From Galbibacter pacificus (lineage in GTDB: Bacteria > Bacteroidota > Bacteroidia > Flavobacteriales > Flavobacteriaceae), in the NCBI RefSeq assembly GCF_029603155.1, contig NZ_JAPMUA010000003.1:248001-312000 (forward strand): 64,000 nucleotides of DNA, written 5' to 3'. This document shows positions 27,401 to 35,306 of the stretch, one piece after another. How positions within the stretch are numbered: position 1 is the stretch's first letter; each line of letters starts with the position of its first letter. A program made the translations under genes and the position numbers. The notes below the pieces were generated by a model that saw nothing but the letters and a program-made list of their open reading frames with translations, was not told the DNA's origin and searched no databases.

Positions 27401-27582
27401 TTAAGCACCCTTTCCTTCATCTCGTTTACGGCTTTGTTGGTAAATGTAATGGCCAGCACCTGTTTAAAGGCATCCAAATTGTTTGAGCCCAATAAAATGG
27501 ACAGGTATTTTTTTACCAGAGTGAAGGTTTTTCCAGAACCTGCCGAAGCATTGTATATTTGAAAGGCTGAAGAATTCAACAT
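24454..27582 (-). CDS. AddA/RecB-like UvrD helicase-nuclease
   Basis: A 1042-residue superfamily 1A DNA helicase with a C-terminal RecB nuclease domain. Visible motifs are Walker A SAGSGKTF (Lys18), FTNKAVNEMKER, the Walker B box DEFQDTS, VGDAKQAIYRWRGG, LPKNYRS, TIHKSKGLEFPVV, YVALTRAIEQLY, then LRPDRFVLKNN and IDYKTG of the nuclease. The frame stays open upstream to 27753, but that extension would overlap the sod gene; ATG 27582 (MLNSSAFQIYNASAG) places the Walker A where the family has it. It probably works with the AddB-like protein in recombinational repair. Confidence 0.88.
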   Translation of the reverse strand: MLNSSAFQIYNASAGSGKTFTLVKKYLSILLGSNNLDAFKQVLAITFTNKAVNEMKERVLKNLHEFSGETILEKPTPIFEGLVKELNVSPMELHKKSKKVLTRILHNYAFFDIVTIDKFNHRLLRTFAFDLKLPTNFEVSLDEESLINEAVDNLIFQAGSNQLLTEILINFALEKTDDDKSWDISRDLRGIAKLLTKEDYIEHVQLLEDKTLEDFKKLGLQLKEMNNSLHKSIVDKATALLHAFSEKGLEDTDFTGKYLPKFLRKIASNDFSNLKFTANWQENIADQPLYPKRIPDSKATLIDMLQPEIATSFLKIKQEIFQLEFLQDFYKNLVPLSLLSAINQELNKIKEDRNLLLISEFNKLISSAIANQPAPFIYERIGEKYKHYFIDEFQDTSTMQWKNIQPLVSNALETMLPNEKTGTLLIVGDAKQAIYRWRGGKAEQFIALYNKESKPFQTEQFVENLPKNYRSFDEIVTFNNEFFKHISQNLKNDTYRDLFKEKSTQQTNDKPGGYINISFIDKEEGSENDEDPYCNITLDAINKCIAKGFNFKDIAILTRKKNEGVAIADYLLAKDIPIVSSETLLLKNDIKVNFIIQLISYFNRPDDPELHLEILKFLAHKNGVENLHDYFAKNLHRLPTILKEEGFDETYFLQLPFYNAIEYSVNSFDLVDESDAHIQFFLDEVFAFTQNNNGGIGSFLEYWDQKKDKLSIIAPQASNAVQILTIHKSKGLEFPVVIYPYANTDIYREKDFKVWFPVDLELFGVSYALFSKKSAVENINQTGADLIQLYKEKQELDQFNILYVALTRAIEQLYIICKKDSNAKGIENQNSFAGLFINYLKSKMLWQEQESNYKIGIPQKQSRSRETTSVTKEIEFISNDSFGNTFQLITKSGSLWNTKQKEAIDKGNIFHYLLSKIYYTFDVAQTVTEAVDNGLIPKEEQSQIQQYLSNLVAHPLLKEYYTQAYTVYNESEIMSPEGQFLRPDRFVLKNNKATIIDYKTGAPSEKYKTQVNNYANILKEAGFEINQKFLVFINENIEVISV

Positions 27583-27657
27583 AAAAAGTTTATTGCAAAA
27601 TAGGGAAACTCTATGAGTTATTAACAAATTATTATCATGTTTTCGGTTGCTTTTACT

Positions 27658-27665
27658 TAAATTTG
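27658..27665 (+). promoter_or_regulatory. -7 element of the superoxide dismutase gene
   Basis: TAAATTTG matches TAnnTTTG exactly, 36 bases before the ATG at 27702. Confidence 0.5.
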
Positions 27666-27701
27666 GAATACTAAAATTATTAACTAAAAAAAGAAAGAAA
27701 A

Positions 27702-28310
27702 ATGGCTTTTGATTTACCAAAATTACCGTACGCATACGATGCATTAGAACCACATATAGATGCGCGTACTATGGAAATACATCATACAAAACATCATCAA
27801 GGATATACAACAAAACTTAACGGTGCCATTGAAGGGACAAATTTAGAGGGAAAATCTATTGAAGACATCCTTAAAAACCTGGATATGGGCAACGGTGCTG
27901 TTAGAAATAACGGAGGTGGTTTTTATAACCATAGCCTGTTTTGGGAAATAATGTCTCCAAATGGAGGCGGAACACCTTCGGGAGAACTAGCTTCTGCAAT
28001 CGATTCGGCTTTCGGTTCTTTCGATAAGTTTAAAGAAGAATTTACAACCGCTGCCGGAACCCGTTTTGGTTCGGGATGGGCTTGGCTTTGTGTGCACAAG
28101 GGAGGAAAACTGGAAGTTTGCTCTACACCAAACCAAGACAACCCCATTATGCCGGATACCGGTTGTGGAGGAATTCCAATTTTAGGATTGGACGTTTGGG
28201 AACACGCCTATTATTTGAACTATCAAAATAAGCGCCCAGACTATATTTCTGCATTTTTTAATGTAATAAACTGGAATAAGGTAGCAGAATTATATGCTGC
28301 AAACAAATAA
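27702..28310 (+). CDS. Superoxide dismutase (Fe/Mn family)
   Basis: A 202-residue cytoplasmic enzyme converting superoxide into oxygen and hydrogen peroxide. The metal ligands are His27, His77, Asp164 and His168 (LGLDVWEHAYYLNYQN). The NNGGGFYNHS segment and the NQDNP segment near residue 145 place the second-shell glutamine as in manganese or cambialistic enzymes and not as in the Fe type. Metal use still needs to be measured. It is divergent from the AddA-like gene and ends in a bidirectional terminator. Confidence 0.95.
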   Translation: MAFDLPKLPYAYDALEPHIDARTMEIHHTKHHQGYTTKLNGAIEGTNLEGKSIEDILKNLDMGNGAVRNNGGGFYNHSLFWEIMSPNGGGTPSGELASAIDSAFGSFDKFKEEFTTAAGTRFGSGWAWLCVHKGGKLEVCSTPNQDNPIMPDTGCGGIPILGLDVWEHAYYLNYQNKRPDYISAFFNVINWNKVAELYAANK

Positions 28311-28409
28311 TGTTTTGGCCATGTGCCGGAATATTAATCCCGAAATTTCGGTTTTGGGATTGCTTAGTGAGTAAATAACGAGAATTTTATAGGTAAAAAA
28401 ACGTTATTG

Positions 28410-28443
28410 AAAAACAGTCGCTCTTTTGAGTGGCTGTTTTTTT
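28410..28443. terminator. Bidirectional terminator between sod and the DUF4421 gene
   Basis: AAAAACAGTCGCTC (28410-28423) pairs, with two G-T wobbles, with GAGTGGCTGTTTTT (28428-28441). A-runs and T-runs on both flanks allow it to serve both convergent genes. Confidence 0.8.
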
Positions 28444-29434
28444 ATAGCCCATATTTGTTTTCAATTTTATCTATTTTATCAACCCATTTTTTGGGGGCAT
28501 CAAAACGGTAACCAACATGGAATTCCAAGAAGCTGTGCTGGTCTTTTAAATTATAACTGCTGTCCGTATTATGGTAAAAAGACCTATAGTTATAATGAAT
28601 GCCCGTAAAAAAGCTGTCAATATTATAACCCAGCCCCAACTTAACATCGGCTTGGTAATTTATGCCACTGTAAGTTTCATGGCTCGCCTGCGAATGGGTG
28701 TTGGTATAGCCTATGCCGCCATGTACACCGCCAGACACCAAAAAACGTTTGTTAATAACCCAGTTGTAGAAATAAGAAGGCCCTATGGTTATATCAAAAG
28801 ATTTGTCTTCTCCCGAGTCTTCCCCATTAGAGATTTCGGTATAAAAATAAGTTAATGTAGGCACAAAACTGCCTTGGCTTATACGTTGCCATTCATTTTG
28901 TTTAAAAATTGCCCTAAAGGAGAAAGAATCATTAAAGATATATGAAGTGGTTCCACCAATTCTAAAAATCTTAAAGTCGGGGAACAATACATTTTCATTA
29001 ATTCCGGGAAGGTCTACATAATATCCCTTTGTACGGGACCACTCCAGGCTTTGCATCCATTTTTTAAAATAAAAACGCGTGCCAAGGTTAAAAAAGGTTG
29101 TTTTTCCCTTGCTATCGTTGTCGTTATTAAAATCAAGAAAAGAAGGGATAAAGCCAATATTTAATTCAATAAACCTAAACAATACCGAAAAGTTGGTTTT
29201 GAGCTCTTGATTGGGCTCTATGGTAGCACCAAACCCCGTAGAGGGGTCTTTAATTTCAAACGAATTAAAATCATTGTTCAGGGCAAGCCTAAAACTAATT
29301 TTGTTGGGATAAGTAATTATTGCCTTTTCTTGATTTGTATCACTACTGTCCGGCGTTTTTTCTTGTGCATAGGCACAACATACACTTGTATAAAAGAGTA
29401 CAATACAATAAAATCTTTTGAAAAATAGAAGCAT
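28442..29434 (-). CDS. DUF4421 family outer-membrane beta-barrel-like protein
   Basis: A 330-residue secreted protein (signal peptide to about residue 23, CCAYAQ). The mature part is a series of alternating aromatic/polar strands (FRLALNNDFN, FFNLGTRFYFKK, FGYRFDAPKKW-type end) as in a beta-barrel, matching DUF4421 of Bacteroidota. Function is unknown. It converges on sod. Confidence 0.75.
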   Translation of the reverse strand: MLLFFKRFYCIVLFYTSVCCAYAQEKTPDSSDTNQEKAIITYPNKISFRLALNNDFNSFEIKDPSTGFGATIEPNQELKTNFSVLFRFIELNIGFIPSFLDFNNDNDSKGKTTFFNLGTRFYFKKWMQSLEWSRTKGYYVDLPGINENVLFPDFKIFRIGGTTSYIFNDSFSFRAIFKQNEWQRISQGSFVPTLTYFYTEISNGEDSGEDKSFDITIGPSYFYNWVINKRFLVSGGVHGGIGYTNTHSQASHETYSGINYQADVKLGLGYNIDSFFTGIHYNYRSFYHNTDSSYNLKDQHSFLEFHVGYRFDAPKKWVDKIDKIENKYGL

Positions 29435-29445
29435 AGCGCAAACAA

Positions 29446-29479
29446 TTTATCTTCTTTTTTCTAAAAATAAGAAGATAAA
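29446..29479 (-). terminator. AT-rich inverted repeat downstream of the small protein gene
   Basis: TTTATCTTCTT (29446-29456) pairs perfectly with AAGAAGATAAA (29469-29479). It lies directly after the 75-residue gene on the minus strand; the T-run after it is weak, so terminator function is only possible. Confidence 0.4.
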
Positions 29480-29482
29480 CCA

Positions 29483-29710
29483 TTATTTGTATTGCTGTTC
29501 TTGATAAATTGCTGCATTTACCTGCATTTTTTCAAGCAATTCAATTATAGATCGATGACAAATGGCCGAGGAAGATTCCACTCTCAAAATACGGTCGCAG
29601 TCTTCAAGGTCGAAATTTGCACTGTAATCCTTGAAAATAGTATGCAGTTCCTTGAGAACATGTTTTGCACTCGATTCGTTTGTGACATCTGTAACAAATA
29701 TTTCAACCAT
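29483..29710 (-). CDS. Small conserved-looking cytoplasmic protein, unknown function
   Basis: A 75-residue protein with a beta-alpha-beta-like pattern (MVEIFVTDVTNESSAKHVL, FDLEDCDRILRVES, IIELLEKMQVNAAIYQE) that recalls the ferredoxin-like HMA fold without its CxxC. Similar short proteins occur in flavobacteria. It sits 13 bases after the VOC gene on the same strand, so the two likely form one transcript. Confidence 0.6.
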   Translation of the reverse strand: MVEIFVTDVTNESSAKHVLKELHTIFKDYSANFDLEDCDRILRVESSSAICHRSIIELLEKMQVNAAIYQEQQYK

Positions 29711-29723
29711 ACATGGGAAAGGT

Positions 29724-30131
29724 TTAATTTTTAGGAAACTTGGTCATATCGGCATGTATTAATTCCCATAAATGACCATCAACATCCTCAAAGCTTCGTT
29801 GGTATGTCCAACCATGATCTTGTGCAGGTTTGGGTTCATTCCCTCCAGCTTCGATTACTTTTTTTAAGAGCATATCTACTTTCTCCCTGCTTTCCACAGA
29901 GATGGCGTTTATAACTTCGGTATCGATAGAAGAATTGCAAACAGATTTATTGGTAAATGTTTCAAAAAAAGGAACTGTCAACAACATGGCGTATATATTG
30001 TTCCCCAAGACTAAACATGCTGCTTTTTCATCTGTAAATTGTTCGTTAAAAGAAAATCCTAAATGCTTAAAAAAAGTAATGGATTTGCTAAGGTCTTTCA
30101 CTGGAAGGTTTAAAAAAATTTCTGTTACCAT
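29724..30131 (-). CDS. VOC (glyoxalase/bleomycin resistance) family protein
   Basis: A 135-residue protein of two beta-alpha-beta-beta-beta modules (EIFLNLPVKDLSKSITFFKHLGF, ending DVDGHLWELIHAD). The C-terminal Glu in HLWEL is at the family's metal-ligand position. The group (YaeR/PhnB-like) includes metal-dependent isomerases and binding proteins; the substrate cannot be named. Confidence 0.82.
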   Translation of the reverse strand: MVTEIFLNLPVKDLSKSITFFKHLGFSFNEQFTDEKAACLVLGNNIYAMLLTVPFFETFTNKSVCNSSIDTEVINAISVESREKVDMLLKKVIEAGGNEPKPAQDHGWTYQRSFEDVDGHLWELIHADMTKFPKN

Positions 30132-30210
30132 GAGTATTAATTAAATGATTTTTACAAAATTAAGGAATGCTTTTAGGATTTCTCAGGTGTCATTACGACA
30201 ATAAAAAGGG

Positions 30211-30241
30211 TTGATTGCGACAGGGTAATTCAATACCTTTA
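30211..30241 (+). promoter_or_regulatory. Promoter of the GlxA-type regulator gene
   Basis: TTG (30211-30213), 20 bases, then TACCTTTA (30234-30241), one mismatch from TAnnTTTG. The -7 element is the left half of a perfect 16-base palindrome (30234-30249). Confidence 0.45.
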
Positions 30242-30267
30242 TAAAGGTAAAAAAAAGACAAAAACAA

Positions 30268-31248
30268 ATGAAGCACATATCAATATTAATTCCAGAAGGA
30301 GATACCAGTTTGAGCAATTTAGAGGCCACTCACAAAATGTTTAGCATGACAAACAATGCCTTGCAGAAAATGGGAGAACCGCCTCTGTTTAAAATACAGC
30401 TGGTAGGCGCCACAAAAAAAAGTAGTCACAGTTACGGGATATTTAGCATCCATCCAGATATTACCATAGACCAGTTGAATAAAACAGACTTAATTATTAT
30501 CCCGGCAATTCATGGCGACTACCGTAAAATTGTTGAGGCAAATTCGCTTTTTGTCCCTTGGATTATCAAGCAGCACCGTAATGGGGCCGAAGTGGCAAGT
30601 TTGTGTATTGGAGCCTTTTTATTGGCCAAAACAGGATTGTTGAACGGAAAAGACTGTACCACACATTGGCTGGCTGCCGAGGATTTTAAAAAAATGTACC
30701 CCGAAGTTAACCTGGTAGACGATAAAATTATTACCGACGAGCAGGGTATTTATACAAGTGGGGGCGCCTATTCCTCACTAAACCTAAATTTGTATTTAAT
30801 AGAAAAGATGGCCGGACGCGAAATGGCCGTATTATCGTCCAAAATATTCGAAATAGACATCGATAGGGACAGTCAATCGCCTTTTATCATTTTCAAAGGC
30901 CAGAAAGACCATGAAGATAGTTGCGTTAAAAAAACGCAGGAATATATTGAACAAAACTACCATGAAAAAATAACCGTGTCAAAATTAACAAAGATCAGTG
31001 GCATAGGAAGAAGGAGCTTCGAGCGCAGGTTTAAAAAAACAACCAGCAATACCATTATCGAGTACTTGCAGCGCGTGCGGGTAGAAGCTGCCAAAAAAAA
31101 GCTGGAAAAAGGCATCAAAACAGTAAACGAAGTAATGTATGATGTGGGTTATTCCGACAATAAATCGTTTAGGGACATTTTTAAAAGAACCGTTGGAATG
31201 ACGCCAGTTGAATACAAAAACCGCTACCGAAAAGAGCCTGTACTATAA
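30268..31248 (+). CDS. GlxA family AraC-type transcriptional regulator
   Basis: A 326-residue regulator. Residues 1 to about 200 are a DJ-1/PfpI (class I glutamine amidotransferase-like) sensor domain with a nucleophile-elbow-like ASLCIGAFLLA and the TTHW segment. Residues about 225-320 are two AraC helix-turn-helix motifs (ISGIGRRSFERRFKK, VMYDVGYSDNKSFRDIFKRTVGMTPVEYKNRY). The ligand is unknown. A palindrome over its promoter suggests autoregulation. The divergent neighbour on the other side is the VOC gene, a possible target. Confidence 0.88.
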   Translation: MKHISILIPEGDTSLSNLEATHKMFSMTNNALQKMGEPPLFKIQLVGATKKSSHSYGIFSIHPDITIDQLNKTDLIIIPAIHGDYRKIVEANSLFVPWIIKQHRNGAEVASLCIGAFLLAKTGLLNGKDCTTHWLAAEDFKKMYPEVNLVDDKIITDEQGIYTSGGAYSSLNLNLYLIEKMAGREMAVLSSKIFEIDIDRDSQSPFIIFKGQKDHEDSCVKKTQEYIEQNYHEKITVSKLTKISGIGRRSFERRFKKTTSNTIIEYLQRVRVEAAKKKLEKGIKTVNEVMYDVGYSDNKSFRDIFKRTVGMTPVEYKNRYRKEPVL

Positions 31249-31390
31249 CATATGCAACAGGACCGGAAATTTTTAAACGGCTATCGGGAATTTACAGTTC
31301 CTAATATTTTGTTATAATTAACAGAAAACTGTTAACTCATTGCCAATCATTAGATATCATTTACTACAAATTTTTTATTTTTAAGATTGA

Positions 31391-31435
31391 AAGACTAATC
31401 CTGCTTACTAAAAAAGACTAATCCTGCTTACTAAA
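31391..31435. repeat. 23-base tandem duplication
   Basis: AAGACTAATCCTGCTTACTA occurs at 31391 and again at 31414 (period 23), upstream of the metalloprotease gene. There is no reading frame across it. Confidence 0.75.
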
Positions 31436-31508
31436 TGTATGTTGATGGCTACTTTTTTTGAAAGAAGTCATTGTAAGAAAAATCAGCTACTCAAAAAGCA
31501 TCGATGCT

Positions 31509-34064
31509 ATGATGAAGAAAAGTAAGTACAGAAAATTTGCATTTCCTTTTTTTAAATGCATGTCAATAATTATGTTGGGCATAATGGTTTCCTGCGGAAG
31601 TCAAAAAATGGCACAATCAACCCCTGAAGGATTGTCGTTTACCCCCGCAGAACCATACGAGGAGGTAATTCCCGAAAACGCACAGACCAAAAAGGGGCTT
31701 TTTGACGTCCATAAGGTAAACGACCACTATTACTTTGAAATTCCAGACACCTTGTTAAGCCGTGAAATACTGGTGGTAACTAGGTTTGTAAAAACACCCG
31801 GCGGCGCTGGAAATTATGGTGGGGAAGAAATTGGAGAGCGAACCATTTTTTTTGAAAAAGGCCCTTCAAACAAAATTTTTCTCCGCATAGCAACATTTGT
31901 AAGCCATGCCGATAAAGACGATGCCATTGCAAAAGCAGTGCAGAACTCAAACATTACCCCGATCCTCGAAGCTTTTGACGTTAAAGCCAGAAATAAAGAC
32001 AATAATGCCTCGGTTATTGAAGTAACCGATTTTATCAACAGCGAAAACAATCTTTTGGCATTAAGTTCGGGGCAAAAGGAAACCTACAACTTAACTTCAT
32101 TAGAAAAGGATAAATCGTACATAAAAGAAATAAATACCTACCCAATAAATACCGAAGTAAAAACGGTAAAAACATACAAGGCAAAGGTTTCTCATGGAAA
32201 CGATAAAAACTTACAGGCGGCAATTCTGTCGGGAGTTGTAACCGTTGAGCTCAACAACTCTTTTATTTTGCTCCCCAAAAACCCCATGCAAAAAAGGCTT
32301 TACGACCCCCGGGTGGGGTATTTTGCCAGTTCTTATCTGGAATATGGAGATAACCAGCAAAAGGTAAACAAAAATATATATATCCACCGTTGGCGGTTGG
32401 AGCCCCGGCCGGAAGACATGGAAAAATGGAAAAATGGCGAGCTGGTAGTGCCCAAAAAGCAAATAGTTTACTACATAGACCCGGCCACGCCAAAAAAATG
32501 GCGCCCTTATCTTATTCAGGGCATCAACGATTGGCAAAAGGCTTTTGAACAGGCAGGGTTTAAAAATGCCATTATTGGTAAAGAATGGCCGGTGAACAAT
32601 GATACTATGAGCTTGGAAGATGCGCGCTATTCGGTTTTGCGTTATTTTGCCTCCCCTTCTAAAAATGCCTACGGACCAAATATTATCGATCCACGCAGTG
32701 GCGAAATCCTTGAAAGTCATATGGGGTGGTACCATAATTTAATGAACCTATTGCATAATTGGTACATGGTGCAGGCTGGAGCAGTAGATGAACGGGCGCG
32801 TAAAATGACTTACGACGATGAGCTTATGGGAGAGCTTATCCGTTTTGTGTCCTCGCACGAAGTTGGGCATACGCTTGGGCTGAGGCACAATATGGGCGCT
32901 AGCTATGCAACCCCGGTAGAACGTTTAAGAGATAACGATTGGTTAACCAAGCACGGGCATACCAGTTCGATAATGGATTATGCACGTTTTAACTATGTAG
33001 CCCAACCGGAAGACAGTGTTGAGGTTAAAAACTTAATGCCCCGTATTGGTGATTACGACAAATGGGCCATTCAATGGGGGTATTCAAAATTTCCAGTCAG
33101 CACAACATCAGAAGAAGAAAAAGAAATATTGAATAAATGGGTGATAGATAGCATTGCAGCAAACCCAAGATTGTGGTTTGGTGGCGAAGGAAGGGATTTC
33201 GATCCGCGCTCCCAAACAGAAGATCTGGGAGACAATGCCATGGTAGCTTCCTATTACGGAATTAAAAACTTACAACGGATATTGCCAAATTTGGCAGAAT
33301 GGACCGAAGAAAAAGGAAGCGACAATTACCAAAACCTAGATGAAATATACCAAGACGTAATTAAGCAATACAACAATTACCTATTTCATGTGGCCAAAAA
33401 TATTGGGGGCATTTACGTTACGCCAAAATCCCGGGAAGAAGATGGCGATGTTTACAGGCCTGTATCTAAGGCCAAGCAAAAAGAAGCACTTATGTTCCTT
33501 AATAAATATGTTTTTACCGAGCCTGCTTGGCTATTAAATGATAGTATTTTGAATAAGGTGGAACAACCAAAGACCAAGGATCCGGTAACGAACATGATGG
33601 AAAGCATGATGTTAACGCTTATTGGCGGAAGCCGGATGAGCAGGATGTCTTTTATTGCTGAAAGGTATAATTTTAACGACCCCTATACCCCAGAAGAATA
33701 TTTAAACGATGTAAGCGCATATGTTTGGAGTGATCTGGATATTTTTTACAATCCAAGTGATTACGAACGGAAGCTTCAAAAAACCTATGTAGCCGACATG
33801 ATTGCCCTGTACGATCCCGATAAAGCCCAAGGGCCCATAGCTGGTTTAATGGCAAGATTGTCTGAAGAAACCACGTCTAATACAGATATCCGTTCTTTGG
33901 CATTGAATAATTTAATTACCATTCAGCAAAAAATAAAAAGGGTTTTACCACGGGTTTCCAATAGTATGGCAAAAGCACATTTGCTGTACCTCGCCAAAGA
34001 AATAGATGACGTTGTTGGGGAAACACCTTCATTTGAAAGGGAATATCGACCCATAACCGATTAA
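31509..34064 (+). CDS. Zinc-dependent metalloprotease lipoprotein (DUF5117/DUF5118 type)
   Basis: A large envelope lipoprotein of about 851 residues with lipobox IMVSC and a catalytic HEVGHTLGLRHN (extended zinc motif HExxHxxGxxH of metzincins, His450 counted from this start). It belongs to the Bacteroidota metalloproteases that combine DUF5118 (N-terminal), DUF5117 and DUF4953 regions. The frame extends to a TTG at 31458, but ATGs at 31509 and 31512 give a more compact signal peptide. A 23-base duplication lies in the leader. The natural substrate is unknown. Confidence 0.88.
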   Translation: MMKKSKYRKFAFPFFKCMSIIMLGIMVSCGSQKMAQSTPEGLSFTPAEPYEEVIPENAQTKKGLFDVHKVNDHYYFEIPDTLLSREILVVTRFVKTPGGAGNYGGEEIGERTIFFEKGPSNKIFLRIATFVSHADKDDAIAKAVQNSNITPILEAFDVKARNKDNNASVIEVTDFINSENNLLALSSGQKETYNLTSLEKDKSYIKEINTYPINTEVKTVKTYKAKVSHGNDKNLQAAILSGVVTVELNNSFILLPKNPMQKRLYDPRVGYFASSYLEYGDNQQKVNKNIYIHRWRLEPRPEDMEKWKNGELVVPKKQIVYYIDPATPKKWRPYLIQGINDWQKAFEQAGFKNAIIGKEWPVNNDTMSLEDARYSVLRYFASPSKNAYGPNIIDPRSGEILESHMGWYHNLMNLLHNWYMVQAGAVDERARKMTYDDELMGELIRFVSSHEVGHTLGLRHNMGASYATPVERLRDNDWLTKHGHTSSIMDYARFNYVAQPEDSVEVKNLMPRIGDYDKWAIQWGYSKFPVSTTSEEEKEILNKWVIDSIAANPRLWFGGEGRDFDPRSQTEDLGDNAMVASYYGIKNLQRILPNLAEWTEEKGSDNYQNLDEIYQDVIKQYNNYLFHVAKNIGGIYVTPKSREEDGDVYRPVSKAKQKEALMFLNKYVFTEPAWLLNDSILNKVEQPKTKDPVTNMMESMMLTLIGGSRMSRMSFIAERYNFNDPYTPEEYLNDVSAYVWSDLDIFYNPSDYERKLQKTYVADMIALYDPDKAQGPIAGLMARLSEETTSNTDIRSLALNNLITIQQKIKRVLPRVSNSMAKAHLLYLAKEIDDVVGETPSFEREYRPITD

Positions 34065-34133
34065 TTTTTTTGTAAGGGGTTTAGTTTTTAAACGACTTAA
34101 AATTTTTCATTTTAATTAAAAACGAACAAGTGC

Positions 34134-35144
34134 ATGTCACATCAAAATACATTGTCCAACACTAAATTCTCTGTGTTGGACCTGGTTCCCGTTCCTCAAG
34201 GATCCCACCATAAAACGGCAATGAATAACAGTCTGGATTTGGCCCGACACGCTGAAAAATATGGGTATGAACGCTTTTGGGTTTCCGAACATCATAATAT
34301 GGAAAGCTTGGTAAGCTCTGCAACGGTAGTTTTGTTGGGCTATATAGCACAAGGAACCACCAAAATAAGAGTAGGGTCGGGAGGAGTAATGTTGCCCAAT
34401 CATGCCCCGCTTATCGTAGCCGAACAATTTGGGACCTTGGCTATTTTGTACCCAAACAGAATAGACCTTGGACTTGGAAGGGCGCCCGGGACAGACCAAT
34501 TAACTGCGCAAGCATTACGAAGGGGCAAGCAGGAAAGTGTTCAGGATTTTCCTAACGATATAAACGAATTGCAACAATATTTTTTGGAAGAAAACGAGAA
34601 CGAACGTGTCCGCGCCATTCCGGGGGAAGGATTGGAAGTTCCCATTTATTTATTGGGCTCCAGTACATTTAGTGCACAATTGGCCGCCCAAAAAGGACTT
34701 CCATATGCGTTTGCAAGTCATTTTGCGCCCGGACAACTATTCAGTGCCCTGGACATTTATACCGAAGGATTTAAGCCTTCAAAACAACTGGAAAGCCCAT
34801 ACCCAATGGCTTGTGTGAATGTAATCGCAGCCGATACCGATGAAGAAGCACAACGTTTGGCCACAAGCCTTTATCAATTTGCAATGGGCATCGTTACAAA
34901 CCTTCGTAGGCCTTTGCCGCCACCAATAGATTCTATGGAAGGAATATGGACCCCAGAACAAGAGGCAATGATAAAAAACATGATGTATTTCACCTTTATT
35001 GGTTCTAAAGCCACTATAGAAAAAGAGCTTTCCAAATTTATTAAAACGACTCAGGTGAAAGAAATTATAACGGTTTCTCATATTTTCGACCATCGGGAGC
35101 GTATAAAATCGTATAAAATCTTAAGCGAAGTTTTTAATTCATAA
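34134..35144 (+). CDS. LLM class flavin-dependent oxidoreductase (luciferase-like)
   Basis: A 336-residue TIM-barrel flavoprotein of the bacterial luciferase superfamily, single-component LLM group. Recognised by SVLDLVPVPQG, ERFWVSEHHN, IRVGSGGVMLPNHAPL, NRIDLGLGRAPGTD and YLLGSSTFSAQLAA. It probably uses FMN and has YhbW-like relatives whose substrates are not established. No luxB or flavin reductase partner is nearby, so light emission is not expected. Confidence 0.88.
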   Translation: MSHQNTLSNTKFSVLDLVPVPQGSHHKTAMNNSLDLARHAEKYGYERFWVSEHHNMESLVSSATVVLLGYIAQGTTKIRVGSGGVMLPNHAPLIVAEQFGTLAILYPNRIDLGLGRAPGTDQLTAQALRRGKQESVQDFPNDINELQQYFLEENENERVRAIPGEGLEVPIYLLGSSTFSAQLAAQKGLPYAFASHFAPGQLFSALDIYTEGFKPSKQLESPYPMACVNVIAADTDEEAQRLATSLYQFAMGIVTNLRRPLPPPIDSMEGIWTPEQEAMIKNMMYFTFIGSKATIEKELSKFIKTTQVKEIITVSHIFDHRERIKSYKILSEVFNS

Positions 35145-35306
35145 GGGGGTATTATTCATCAACGAGTGAATTATTTTAAATTGTTGTTTTTCAAATTCGA
35201 CCAAAATAAAATTTTTATGCCTTCAATTTTGTTTAATTGGTTAAAACTTATGCTATTTTAGTATCGATTAAACAACTTTTTAAAATTTATAATTACTCTC
35301 TTACGA

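Noticed and set aside
27583..27753. Upstream extension of the AddA-like frame
   Set aside because: It would overlap the start and promoter of the sod gene, and Walker A would lie far from the N-terminus.
34134..35144. Bioluminescence gene (luxA)
   Set aside because: It is a single-component LLM oxidoreductase without luxB, luxCDE or a flavin reductase nearby.
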